A stretch of DNA of 64,000 nt, taken from Streptomyces musisoli. Lineage in GTDB: Bacteria > Actinomycetota > Actinomycetes > Streptomycetales > Streptomycetaceae. The notes below the pieces were generated by a model. The model did no database searches and had not been told where the DNA came from. It saw nothing but the letters and a program-made list of their open reading frames with translations. Where the stretch lies: positions 186,001-250,000 of the forward strand of contig NZ_JAERRH010000011.1 in assembly GCF_016741855.1 (NCBI RefSeq). The letters are read 5' to 3'. Each line of letters opens with the position of its first letter. Position 1 is the stretch's first letter. The translations under genes were made by a program, and so were the position numbers. Shown piece by piece: positions 17,101 through 24,817 of the stretch.

Positions 17101-17879
17101 CCGACGCCGCCCAGCAGCCGGGCCGCTTCGACGGTCCGGGTGCCCAGCAGCAGGACGCCGACCCGTTCGTCCGCCCCGACGTGTTCGGCACGCCGGCGGC
17201 CGGGCGTCCGGACCACGGCGCGCAGAACACGGGCCAGTACCCCGTCCAGCAGGCCCCGCAGGCGTACGACGCCGGCTCCACCGGTCAGCACGCCCTGCCC
17301 GGCGGCCCCCGCAACCCCGGTCACACGGGGCAGTTCGAGCGCCCGCAGCCGGCCGGCCGGGACGACTTCGGCGCGCCGCGTCCGCAGGCCCCGGCCCCGC
17401 AGCAGCGTCCGGTCCGCTCCGAGCCGGAGGCCCTGCCGCCGGCCAGCGGCCCGGGTGACGGTCGTACCCCGCTGTACGACACGTTGGAGACCAACTGGTT
17501 CCACGGCCAGCAGCAGGAGGGCGCGCCCGCGCCGCAGCAGCCGCAGGCGTCCGCGCCCGCACCGCAGCGGCCGGCGTCGAACACCGGCTCCTGGCGCACC
17601 TCGCCGAACGACGAACTCGTCCGGCAGGCCGAGCGCGTCCGCCAGCCCGCCGCGGGCGGGGTCACCACCTCCGGCCTCCCGCGCCGCGTGCCCCGAGCGA
17701 ACCTCGTCCCGGGCACGGCTCAGCAGCAACAGAACCAAGCCGGTCCGCAGGTCTCGCGTGCGCCTGACGACGTACGCGGGCGGCTGACCAATCTTCGTCG
17801 GGGCATCGCTCAGGGCCGTCAGGCCGGCAGCGGCCAGACCGGCAGCTTCCCGAGCCCCACTCACCAGCAGGAGCGTTAG
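14118..17879 (+). CDS. cvnA1: Conservon sensor kinase-like protein CvnA (copy 1)
   Basis: A 1253-residue membrane protein. A Gly/Ser/Pro-rich cytoplasmic N-terminus is followed by TM1 (about 92-110), a large helical extracellular sensor like nitrate/nitrite-sensing domains, TM2 (about 403-425), a HAMP-like linker, LDHLATRMRRNGENLLVLAG (about 546-565), and a histidine-kinase ATPase domain with N-box ELLENATSF near 618-626. The last 500 residues are Pro/Gln/Gly-rich and disordered with 12-residue repeats. CvnA heads conservons, GPCR-like systems that couple a membrane sensor to the Roadblock protein CvnB, CvnC and the GTPase CvnD. GTG start at 14118 was chosen by analogy with copy 2 (GAGG-N11-GTG in both). 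Confidence 0.92.
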   Translation: MQGRFKRDGSASAEPESHDGTGPMKGSSSPQHAQNPGPAGDGGERGGRPGASASSASTTATPSGSPTPTVKPVQGPTGPGSRLALRNWRISTRLVSLLALPVVAATSLGALRINQNMDDIQQLDNMKLLTDMTKQATELAAALQEERDQSAGPLAHGLQATDYTVKGYQQKTDRAAQNFVDASEAIDEATKNGQLRGVRDSLVGLSSQLQNLAKIRRTAYQSKDNSTQTVESYHRLISQLIDLSQDMAEASSNPEMIQRTRALAAFSTAKEYASVQRAVIAAALPDNTTTAGNLSENDRLYAESAQQSETSEISIFRKIYSGTAAELLKPIDDGNPTIQAADKYAGRALANKGGLADLPKRSYRDWVDTSSTKIEQMKKIEHTLLEEMEQKARELKSATQRDAIISGALILLVLGVSLVGAFVVARSMIRSLRRLQETATKVAQDRLPELVKQLSESDPQDVDTSVESVGVHSRDEIGQVAAAFDDVHREAVRLAAEQALLRGNVNAMFTNLSRRSQGLIQRQLSLISELESREADPDQLSSLFKLDHLATRMRRNGENLLVLAGEEPGRRWTRPVPLVDVLRAAASEVEQYERIELAAVPTTEVAGRVVNDLVHLLAELLENATSFSSPQTKVKVTGHALPDGRVLIEIHDTGIGLSPEDLAAINERLASPPTVDVSVSRRMGLFVVGRLSQRHGIRIQLRPSDSGGTTALVMLPVDVAQGGKKPAPGKPGVPSTGGPAAAQAAAGAAAARRQNGNGGGGQAGGGLLGAGPGPRGQVGSAQGPRAALPGTGQGGRPGAPGGARGPQGRPASSQQGRPAPAGSGAGGFGGQAPAAPQGLQAAGPNGPQQDFFGGRGQKRSGAPADQGRQPQLPPRGGPRAELPGGDAPSRTQDWSDAQAPLSRASLDAPRGHDEQDPTHTARMPRVDDRQGPGSTAEIPRIDAQGPAATGEFQRPELPGGSAQHTGQFARPDSAQQTGQFALPDNLQQTGRYQRPDAAQQPGRFDGPGAQQQDADPFVRPDVFGTPAAGRPDHGAQNTGQYPVQQAPQAYDAGSTGQHALPGGPRNPGHTGQFERPQPAGRDDFGAPRPQAPAPQQRPVRSEPEALPPASGPGDGRTPLYDTLETNWFHGQQQEGAPAPQQPQASAPAPQRPASNTGSWRTSPNDELVRQAERVRQPAAGGVTTSGLPRRVPRANLVPGTAQQQQNQAGPQVSRAPDDVRGRLTNLRRGIAQGRQAGSGQTGSFPSPTHQQER
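16998..17141 (+). repeat. 36-bp coding repeat in the cvnA1 C-terminal tail
   Basis: Four in-frame 12-residue units: SAQHTGQFARPD, SAQQTGQFALPD, NLQQTGRYQRPD and AAQQPGRFDGPG. Looser (N/H)TGQ(Y/F) echoes follow to about 17340. It lies in the disordered tail. Confidence 0.85.
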
Positions 17880-18302
17880 TTGAGTCCGATGAGCCAGGCG
17901 GCACAGAACCTGAACTGGTTGATCACCAACTTCGTGGACAACACCCCCGGGGTGTCGCACACGGTGGTGGTCTCCGCCGACGGCCTTCTGCTGGCGATGT
18001 CCGAAGGTTTCCCGCGGGACCGCGCCGACCAGCTCGCGGCCGTCGCCTCCGGTCTGACCTCCCTGACGGCCGGGGCATCCCGGATCTTCGAGGGCGGCAG
18101 CGTGGCACAGACGGTGGTGGAGATGGAGCGCGGATTCCTCTTCCTCATGTCCATCTCGGACGGGTCGTCCCTCGCGGTACTGGCCCATCCCGAGGCGGAC
18201 ATCGGTCTCGTCGGCTACGAGATGGCACTGCTCGTCGACCGCGCGGGTGCGGTACTCACCCCGGATCTGCGCGCCGAACTCCAAGGCAGTCTGCTTCACT
18301 GA
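17880..18302 (+). CDS. cvnB1: Roadblock/LC7 domain protein CvnB (copy 1)
   Basis: A 140-residue Roadblock/LC7 protein (QNLNWLITNFVDNTPGVSHT; VVVSADGLLLAMSEGF; LAVLAHPEADIGLVGYEMAL). In conservons it bridges the sensor CvnA and the GTPase CvnD, analogous to MglB with MglA. TTG at 17880 immediately after the cvnA1 stop is preferred: AGGAG lies six bases before it, while the alternative ATG at 17889 is too far. The same context in copy 2 has a GTG at the equivalent position, which supports the choice. It differs from copy 2 in about five residues. Confidence 0.92.
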   Translation: MSPMSQAAQNLNWLITNFVDNTPGVSHTVVVSADGLLLAMSEGFPRDRADQLAAVASGLTSLTAGASRIFEGGSVAQTVVEMERGFLFLMSISDGSSLAVLAHPEADIGLVGYEMALLVDRAGAVLTPDLRAELQGSLLH

Positions 18303-18412
18303 CCGCCCCGGCACCACCCACCTCACGAAAACACCGTCCGGCCGCCACAATCCCCCCACCGGCCCCGTCCGACGGCTTGACTGACCGACTTGCTGTCCCG
18401 CCCGGAGGATTC

Positions 18413-18811
18413 ATGACCCCGCCCACCGCCCATCATGATCCGTACGCGGAGCCGTACGGGGATGAGGGCGACCAGCCGCTGGTAAGGCCGTACGCCATGA
18501 CCGGCGGCCGGACCAGGCCTCGCTACCAGCTCGCCATAGAGGCGCTGATCAGCACCACGGCCGACCCGGCTGCGCTCATGGGGCTGCTCCCGGAGCATCA
18601 GCGGATCTGCCACCTGTGCCGCGAGGTCAAGTCGGTCGCGGAGGTCTCCGCGCTGCTGGCCATGCCGCTCGGTGTGGCCCGGATCCTGGTGGCCGACCTC
18701 GCCGAGGCCGGCCTGGTCGCCATCCACCAGCCGGGTGGCGACGAGAACAACGGCGGCGCTCCGGATGTGACGCTGCTCGAAAGGGTGCTCAGTGGACTTC
18801 GCAAGCTCTGA
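18413..18811 (+). CDS. cvnC1: DUF742 protein CvnC (copy 1)
   Basis: A 132-residue DUF742 protein with LVRPYAMTGGRTRPRYQLAI near the N-terminus and a winged-helix-like core (EHQRICHLCREVKSVAEVSA; LGVARILVADLAEAGLVAIH). ATG at 18413 follows GGAGG by four bases. It is 110 bp after cvnB1 and overlaps cvnD1 by 20 bp. The N-terminal extension is only about 25 residues, far shorter than in copy 2. Confidence 0.92.
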   Translation: MTPPTAHHDPYAEPYGDEGDQPLVRPYAMTGGRTRPRYQLAIEALISTTADPAALMGLLPEHQRICHLCREVKSVAEVSALLAMPLGVARILVADLAEAGLVAIHQPGGDENNGGAPDVTLLERVLSGLRKL

Positions 18812-19367
18812 CGCGGGCCGGGCCACCACCTCCGCGAAGATCGTGGTGGCGGGCGGCTTCGGCGTGGGCAAGACCACGTTCGTCGGCGCCGTCTCGGAGA
18901 TCAACCCGCTGCGCACAGAGGCCGTCATGACGTCCGCTTCGGCCGGCATCGACGACCTCACCCACACCGGGGACAAGACGACGACCACCGTCGCCATGGA
19001 CTTCGGCCGCATCACCCTGGACCAGGACCTCATCCTGTACCTGTTCGGCACCCCCGGCCAGGACCGCTTCTGGTTCATGTGGGACGACCTGGTCCGCGGC
19101 GCCATCGGCGCCGTCGTCCTCGTCGACACCCGCCGCCTCGCCGACTGCTTCCCCGCCGTCGACTACTTCGAGAACAGCGGCCTGCCCTTCGTCGTCGCCC
19201 TCAACGGCTTCGACGGCCAGCAGCCCTACGCCCCGGAGGAAGTGCGCGAGGCCCTTCAGATCGGGCCCGACACCCCGATCATCACCACCGACGCCCGGCA
19301 CCGCGCGGATGCGAAGAGTGCCCTGATCACGCTGGTGGAGCACGCCCTGATGGCCCGCTTGAAGTAG
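18792..19367 (+). CDS. cvnD1: Conservon GTPase CvnD (copy 1)
   Basis: A 191-residue small Ras-like GTPase. G1 is GGFGVGKTTF (about 21-30), G3 is FGTPGQDRF, G4 is the variant NGFD where Ras proteins have NKxD, and G5 is TTDAR. It is the switch component of the conservon, thought to be activated through CvnA/CvnB at the membrane. GTG start lies inside the cvnC1 end (20-bp overlap), indicating coupling. Long stretches are identical at the DNA level to cvnD2. Confidence 0.94.
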   Translation: MDFASSDAGRATTSAKIVVAGGFGVGKTTFVGAVSEINPLRTEAVMTSASAGIDDLTHTGDKTTTTVAMDFGRITLDQDLILYLFGTPGQDRFWFMWDDLVRGAIGAVVLVDTRRLADCFPAVDYFENSGLPFVVALNGFDGQQPYAPEEVREALQIGPDTPIITTDARHRADAKSALITLVEHALMARLK

Positions 19368-19747
19368 CACTCAAGTACGACGGGCCGCAGGGCAGTTGTC
19401 GTAACGGGTTCGGAGCCGGCTGTGGCCTTAGCCACGGTCGGCTCCGGCGTTCATAACAGTTCGGCAGAGGAATCGCCCGGAATCACCACGCGACGCGGTC
19501 GCACGGTGCCACTGTGCTCACAAACGCCTCGCCTTTTGGCAACGCTCGCTCTTTATGACCGTTTTATCTGGCGTTTACAAGTGCACCCTCCGTCGGTTTC
19601 CACTGTTTGGAAGTGCGCTGGTCCACGTGCTGGAATGCCTGAACTGCCCAATGGTCGAAGACGTACTCCGTAGTGGTCTGTGGCGAACCGGGCTCTGAGA
19701 GACTGCGGCACGACGTAGGTGCCGACCGCCGAGAGGTTGTTGGTCGA
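19368..19747. other. Intergenic region between the two conservons, with terminator
   Basis: 380 bp. A hairpin at 19411-19446 (CGGAGCCG / CGGCTCCG arms with inner GTGGC/GCCAC) closes conservon 1. Beyond it, 19540-19620 is relatively AT-rich (tctttatgaccgttttatc) and probably holds the conservon 2 promoter. No ORF is credible here. Confidence 0.7.
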
Positions 19748-22700
19748 GTGAGGCGAAGCAAGAACGGTGCCGAGCCGTCGGCGCGGGGCAACTTCACCCC
19801 GCCGCCGCGCGCTGCGGCGCCCACCCCCGTTTCCGGTGCGGAGCCGGCGGCCACTCCCGCGTCCAGCGGCGGCCGTTTCTCCCCGCGGAACTGGCGGGTG
19901 CCGACCCGGCTGAACGCGATTCTGCTCATACCCGTGGCGGTCGGTCTCGTCATGGGCGGCTTCCAGGTGAAGAGTTCGATCGACACCTGGCAGCAGGCCC
20001 GTGACGCCGAGAACACCGCCCGTCTGGTGCGTGCCGCCCTCGGTTACGCCGACGCCCTGGAGAACGAGCGCGACGTCACCGCGGCGCCGCTGCTCCTCAA
20101 GAAGAACGACGCGACCGGCAAGGCCACCGTCGACCAGGCCCGCAAGGCCACGGACCAGGCCGCCGCCGCCTTCCACGAGGCGACGAAGAGCGCGCCGGAC
20201 GAGTCCGGCCTACAGCGCCGGCTGAAGCTGTTCGGCGAGGCCGAGCCCAAGCTGGTGCAGCTGCGGCAGGCCGCCTACACCTCCAAGATGACCGGCGTGC
20301 AGACGGAGGAGGGCTACGTCGCCGTCGCCCACCCCCTGATGGAGTTCGCCAACGAACTCGGTCTCGGCACCGGAAACATCACCTCCTACGGCCGTACCGT
20401 CTACGCCATGTCGCTGACCAAGGCGGCGCTGTCGCTGGAGCGGTCCATCGGCACGCATCTGCTGGTCAAGCCCGGCCCGGACGCCCCGAACCTGGCGACC
20501 CAGCGGGTCTCCCTGTCCTCGTACGCCTACCTCGAGCGCATCGCCATCGAGGAGTACACGGGCGGTGGCACCGAGGCCGACGCGCAGAAGCTCGACGACG
20601 CCAAGGAGAAGATCAAGGCGGACGGCGCCGCGCTGGTCGAGAAGGCCAAGGCGGAGGACCCGAAGTACGTCGCTCCCCCGTCCGACCCGTCCGACATGGT
20701 CGCGGCACTCGCCACCATGCAGGACACCAGCACGCTCACCCGTCAGGGGCTCGCCGCCAAGGGCGTCACCGCCCAGAACTGGTGGGCGGCGAACACGCTG
20801 AAGTACAAGGCCTACCGGCAGATCGAGTCCGACCTGGCCGACAAGGCGGTGAACGAGGCCTCCGGTATCGCCGACGACGCCAAGACCTCCGCCTTCATCA
20901 CCGGTGCCGTGGTCGTCGTCGCCCTGCTGGCCGCGTTCATCCTCGCCGGTCTCGTGGCCCGCCAGATGAGCCGCTCGATGCGCCAGCTGCGCAACGCCGC
21001 CTTCGGCATCGCCGAGCAGCGCCTGCCGATGCTGGTCGACCAGCTCTCCCGGACCGATCCCGGCCGGGTCGACACCCGGGTGGCGCCGATCCCGATCACC
21101 ACCAAGGACGAGATCGGCGAGGTCGCCCGCGCGTTCGACCAGGTCCACCGTGAGGCGGTCCGGCTCGCCTCCGAGCAGGCCCTGCTGCGGGGCAACATCA
21201 ACGCGATCTTCACCAACCTCTCCCGCCGTAACCAGTCGCTGATCGAGGGCCAGCTGACCCTGATCACCGACCTGGAGAACAACGAGGCGGACCCGGACCA
21301 GCTGGAGAACCTCTTCCGGCTGGACCACCTGGCCACCCGTATGCGCCGCAACGGCGAGAACCTCCTGGTCCTCGCCGGCGAGGAGCCCGGCCGCCGCTGG
21401 GACCAGCCGGTCCCGCTGGTCGACGTCCTGCGCGCCGCCTCCTCCGAGGTGGAGCAGTACGAGCGCATCGAGCTGTCGGGCGTCCCGGAGGCCGAGATCC
21501 ACGGCCGCGCGGTCACCGACCTCGTGCACCTGCTGGCCGAGCTGCTGGAGAACGCCACCACGTTCTCCTCCCCGCAGACCAAGGTCCGCGTCACCGCGAC
21601 CCGTCTCCCCGACGGCCGCGTGATGATCGAGATCCACGACAAGGGCATCGGTCTGACGGCCGAGGACTTCGCGGACATCAACCACAAGCTGGCCAACCCG
21701 CCGACCGTGGACGCCGCGATCTCCCAGCGCATGGGCCTGTTCGTGGTCGGCCGGCTGTCCGACCGGCACGGCATCCGTGTCCAGCTGCGCCCCTCGGGCG
21801 AGCAGGCCGGCACGACCTCCCTGGTGATGCTGCCGGACGCGATCACGCACGGCGGTGGCGGCGAGGCCCCGCTGGACCGCGACGAGTTCACGGTCTCGCA
21901 GATCATCCCGGAGCAGCAGTTCCAGGGTGAGAGCTTCGGCCAGATGCAGCCGATGCGCACCGCCGCCGAACTGGGCTTCGACGACAGCCGCTACACGGAG
22001 GCCCCGGACGACACCCGCGGGCTGGACCCGGTCGGCCGTTCCCGCAAGCGCGAGGAGCGCCGGGCCGCCCTGGAGGCCCAGGGCCACGGCGAGCACACCG
22101 GGCAGGAGGAGGCCGCCGAGGCCCCCGCCGGTTACCCGGATCCGTTCACCGGACAGCAGGCGTACCCGGAACAGCAGCAGGCGTACCAGCACACGTACGA
22201 CGAGCGGCCGCAGGAGTCCTTCGAGGCGCCGGCGTACGAGGAGCCGCAGCACACGACGTACGAGCAGCCGTACGAGGAGCAGTACTACACGCCGAACGGC
22301 GAGGCGCCGCAGCACGAGGGCTTCTCCCCGAACGGCGGCTATCCGGAGCCCGCGGCCCCGTACGCGGAGCCTGCCCAGACGCCGTCCTACCAGGACGACT
22401 GGCCCGGGCAGGACGGTTACCAGAACGGCTATCCGGCCCAGTACGCTGCGGAAACGGAATCCGCGCAGGCCGCTGACGTGAGTGAGCGGAACCGCGTAGG
22501 CTTCGACCGTCCGGGAACGGCTTCTCCCGCCGCACACGAGCTGACCGACGCCGGGCTGCCCCGCCGTGGCTCCGCCGCGAGCGGTTCGAACGGCGCCGGT
22601 TCCGCGAACGGCACGGCGCGCGTGCAGCAGGAAACGCCGGCTCCGGCGGCCGGGAACACACCGGTTGCGGGCGGCGACAGCGGCTGGCGGTCGGCGAACG

Positions 22701-22987
22701 ACGAGCGCTGGCAGCAGGCCTCGCAGCTCCGGAAGCCCAAGGCAGGCGGGGTCACCGCCTCCGGCCTGCCGCGGCGGGTACCCAAGGCCAATCTGGTCGA
22801 GGGCACCGCCGAGAGCACCCCTCAGGGAGGCCCACAGGTCTCCCGCGCCCCGGAGGACGTCCGGGGCAGGCTGAGCAACCTGCGTCGGGGCGTCCAGCGC
22901 GGACGCAGCGCAGGCAGTGAAACGAACGGCCAGGCCACTAGGAATCAGCACAGTGGTCCTGACAGCACCTACAACCAGGAGCGTTAG
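19748..22987 (+). CDS. cvnA2: Conservon sensor kinase-like protein CvnA (copy 2)
   Basis: A 1079-residue protein with the CvnA layout: short N-terminus, TM1 (LNAILLIPVAVGLVMGGF), extracellular helical sensor, TM2 (SAFITGAVVVVALLAAFILA), HAMP-like region, LDHLATRMRRNGENLLVLAG and an ATPase domain with ELLENATTF. The tail is Glu/Gln/Tyr/Pro-rich. The cytoplasmic kinase half is very similar to copy 1 while the sensor half is quite different, so the two systems should sense different inputs. GTG at 19748 has GAGAGG upstream as in copy 1. The tail is about 150 residues shorter than in copy 1. Confidence 0.92.
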   Translation: MRRSKNGAEPSARGNFTPPPRAAAPTPVSGAEPAATPASSGGRFSPRNWRVPTRLNAILLIPVAVGLVMGGFQVKSSIDTWQQARDAENTARLVRAALGYADALENERDVTAAPLLLKKNDATGKATVDQARKATDQAAAAFHEATKSAPDESGLQRRLKLFGEAEPKLVQLRQAAYTSKMTGVQTEEGYVAVAHPLMEFANELGLGTGNITSYGRTVYAMSLTKAALSLERSIGTHLLVKPGPDAPNLATQRVSLSSYAYLERIAIEEYTGGGTEADAQKLDDAKEKIKADGAALVEKAKAEDPKYVAPPSDPSDMVAALATMQDTSTLTRQGLAAKGVTAQNWWAANTLKYKAYRQIESDLADKAVNEASGIADDAKTSAFITGAVVVVALLAAFILAGLVARQMSRSMRQLRNAAFGIAEQRLPMLVDQLSRTDPGRVDTRVAPIPITTKDEIGEVARAFDQVHREAVRLASEQALLRGNINAIFTNLSRRNQSLIEGQLTLITDLENNEADPDQLENLFRLDHLATRMRRNGENLLVLAGEEPGRRWDQPVPLVDVLRAASSEVEQYERIELSGVPEAEIHGRAVTDLVHLLAELLENATTFSSPQTKVRVTATRLPDGRVMIEIHDKGIGLTAEDFADINHKLANPPTVDAAISQRMGLFVVGRLSDRHGIRVQLRPSGEQAGTTSLVMLPDAITHGGGGEAPLDRDEFTVSQIIPEQQFQGESFGQMQPMRTAAELGFDDSRYTEAPDDTRGLDPVGRSRKREERRAALEAQGHGEHTGQEEAAEAPAGYPDPFTGQQAYPEQQQAYQHTYDERPQESFEAPAYEEPQHTTYEQPYEEQYYTPNGEAPQHEGFSPNGGYPEPAAPYAEPAQTPSYQDDWPGQDGYQNGYPAQYAAETESAQAADVSERNRVGFDRPGTASPAAHELTDAGLPRRGSAASGSNGAGSANGTARVQQETPAPAAGNTPVAGGDSGWRSANDERWQQASQLRKPKAGGVTASGLPRRVPKANLVEGTAESTPQGGPQVSRAPEDVRGRLSNLRRGVQRGRSAGSETNGQATRNQHSGPDSTYNQER

Positions 22988-22988
22988 T

Positions 22989-23411
22989 GTGAGCCCGATG
23001 AGCCAGGCGGCACAGAACCTGAACTGGTTGATCACCAACTTCGTGGACAACACCCCGGGGGTGTCCCACACGGTGGTGGTCTCCGCCGACGGACTCCTTC
23101 TGGCGATGTCCGAAGGCTTCCCCCGCGACCGCGCCGACCAGCTCGCGGCCGTCGCCTCCGGTCTGACCTCGCTGACCGCCGGTGCCTCGCGCATCTTCGA
23201 GGGCGGCAGCGTGAACCAGACGGTTGTGGAGATGGAGCGAGGATTTCTCTTCATCATGTCCATCTCCGATGGTTCGTCCCTGGCGGTCCTGGCACACCCG
23301 GAGGCGGACATCGGCCTCATCGGGTATGAGATGGCCCTTCTGGTGGACCGTGCGGGCACGGTCCTGACCCCGGATCTCCGCGCGGAGCTCCAGGGAAGCC
23401 TTCTCAACTAG
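22989..23411 (+). CDS. cvnB2: Roadblock/LC7 domain protein CvnB (copy 2)
   Basis: A 140-residue Roadblock protein, nearly identical in sequence to copy 1 (VNQT for VAQT, FLFIMS for FLFLMS, GLIGY for GLVGY, and two changes near the end). GTG at 22989 follows the cvnA2 stop by one base with AGGAG seven bases upstream. Such similarity predicts that CvnB1 and CvnB2 could exchange partners unless expression or CvnC specificity separates the systems. Confidence 0.93.
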   Translation: MSPMSQAAQNLNWLITNFVDNTPGVSHTVVVSADGLLLAMSEGFPRDRADQLAAVASGLTSLTAGASRIFEGGSVNQTVVEMERGFLFIMSISDGSSLAVLAHPEADIGLIGYEMALLVDRAGTVLTPDLRAELQGSLLN

Positions 23412-23505
23412 TAATCGGACGGTGCGTTTTCGTGTCCCGGGGCCGTAAGGTTTCGGGACGCGGCTCCACAGGGATGGGCGCCCGGCGCAGTCGGAGGAGG
23501 AGAAA

Positions 23506-24072
23506 GTGGCAACACCCCCAGGCGGTTCGTCTTCGGGCAACTGGTCGTACGGCCCAGCCCAGGGTCAGGGCGACGGTTCGGCGAACCGGTACTTCCCCTC
23601 CGCACCCAACCACCGGCAGCCGTACGCACCGCAGGGCCCCGGTCCGTCGCCGTACGACCAGCCCCAGGCTCCGCGCATCCAGCCGGTCCAGCCGCAGCGC
23701 CGCCCCGAGCCGGCCCCGGCTTCGGCGTCGAACAACCCCCTGGTGCGTCCGTACGCCATGACCGGCGGCCGGACCCGCCCGCGCTACCAGCTCGCCATCG
23801 AGGCACTGGTGCACACCACCGCCGCTCCGCACCAGATGCAGGGCCAGCTGCCCGAGCATCAGCGGATCTGCAACCTGTGCCGGGAGATCAAGTCGGTGGC
23901 CGAGATCTCGGCCCTGCTGACGATCCCCCTCGGCGTGGCCAGGATTCTCGTCGCCGACTTGGCGGAGGCGGGCCTGGTCGCCATCCATCAGCCCGGCGGC
24001 GACGAGAACGCCGGTGGCCAGCCAGACGTGACACTGCTCGAAAGGGTGCTCAGTGGACTTCGCAAGCTCTAG
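23506..24072 (+). CDS. cvnC2: DUF742 protein CvnC (copy 2), long N-terminus
   Basis: A 188-residue DUF742 protein. A 75-residue Pro/Gln-rich N-terminal extension precedes the same core as copy 1 (LVRPYAMTGGRTRPRYQLAI; EHQRICNLCREIKSVAEISA). GTG at 23506 has GGAGGAGG upstream. It overlaps cvnD2 by 20 bp. The extension is the clearest difference between the C proteins and may determine which CvnA is bound. Confidence 0.92.
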   Translation: MATPPGGSSSGNWSYGPAQGQGDGSANRYFPSAPNHRQPYAPQGPGPSPYDQPQAPRIQPVQPQRRPEPAPASASNNPLVRPYAMTGGRTRPRYQLAIEALVHTTAAPHQMQGQLPEHQRICNLCREIKSVAEISALLTIPLGVARILVADLAEAGLVAIHQPGGDENAGGQPDVTLLERVLSGLRKL

Positions 24073-24634
24073 CGGCGGTCCTTCCCGCTCCACCACCTCC
24101 GCGAAGATCGTGGTGGCGGGCGGCTTCGGCGTGGGCAAGACCACGTTCGTCGGCGCCGTCTCGGAGATCAACCCGCTGCGCACAGAGGCCGTCATGACGT
24201 CCGCTTCGGCCGGCATCGACGACCTCACCCACACCGGAGACAAGACCACCACCACGGTGGCCATGGACTTCGGCCGCATCACCCTGGACCAGGACCTCAT
24301 CCTGTACCTGTTCGGCACCCCCGGCCAGGACCGCTTCTGGTTCATGTGGGACGACCTGGTCCGCGGCGCCATCGGCGCGATCGTCCTCGTCGACACCCGC
24401 CGCCTCGCCGACTGCTTCCCCGCCGTCGACTACTTCGAGAACAGCGGCCTGCCCTTCGTCATCGCCCTCAACGGGTTCGACGGCAACCAGCCGTACAACC
24501 CCGACGAGGTCCGTGAGGCCCTTCAGATCGGCCCCGACACCCCGATCATCACCACCGACGCCCGCCACCGCGCGGATGCCAAGTCGGCGCTGATCACGCT
24601 GGTGGAGCACGCTCTGATGGCGCGCCTGCGCTAG
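24053..24634 (+). CDS. cvnD2: Conservon GTPase CvnD (copy 2)
   Basis: A 193-residue small GTPase with the same motifs as copy 1 (GGFGVGKTTF, FGTPGQDRF, NGFD, TTDAR). The DNA of 24090-24237 is identical over 148 bp to 18823-18970 in cvnD1, and further long identical blocks follow. The variable part is the first 12 residues and a few near the end (GNQPYNPDEV for GQQPYAPEEV). GTG start is within cvnC2. Confidence 0.94.
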   Translation: MDFASSSGGPSRSTTSAKIVVAGGFGVGKTTFVGAVSEINPLRTEAVMTSASAGIDDLTHTGDKTTTTVAMDFGRITLDQDLILYLFGTPGQDRFWFMWDDLVRGAIGAIVLVDTRRLADCFPAVDYFENSGLPFVIALNGFDGNQPYNPDEVREALQIGPDTPIITTDARHRADAKSALITLVEHALMARLR

Positions 24635-24658
24635 GGCCCGGCGCCCACGCAACCGGAA

Positions 24659-24697
24659 ACGGCCCCCGCCTCTCCTGTCGAGAGGTACGGGGGCCGT
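24659..24697 (+). terminator. Terminator after conservon 2
   Basis: ACGGCCCCCG and CGGGGGCCGT form a 10-bp outer stem, with CCTCTC/GAGAGG continuing inside. It lies 25 bp past the cvnD2 stop and isolates the NACHT gene from the conservon. Confidence 0.85.
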
Positions 24698-24817
24698 CCG
24701 CATGTGCGGGACCGGGGCGGCGGCCGGGCGGGCCCGCTCGCTCGGCCGGGAAAGCGGGACGCGGCCCGGGGTGACGGGTGACAATGCCCTCCATCGTGCG
24801 TGCGGAGGGGGCGGACA

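Noticed and set aside
14115-18359. A 1414-codon open frame on the minus strand across cvnA1
   Set aside because: Antisense to a clearly conserved kinase-like gene; its composition is Arg/Gly/Leu-rich as expected of shadow frames.
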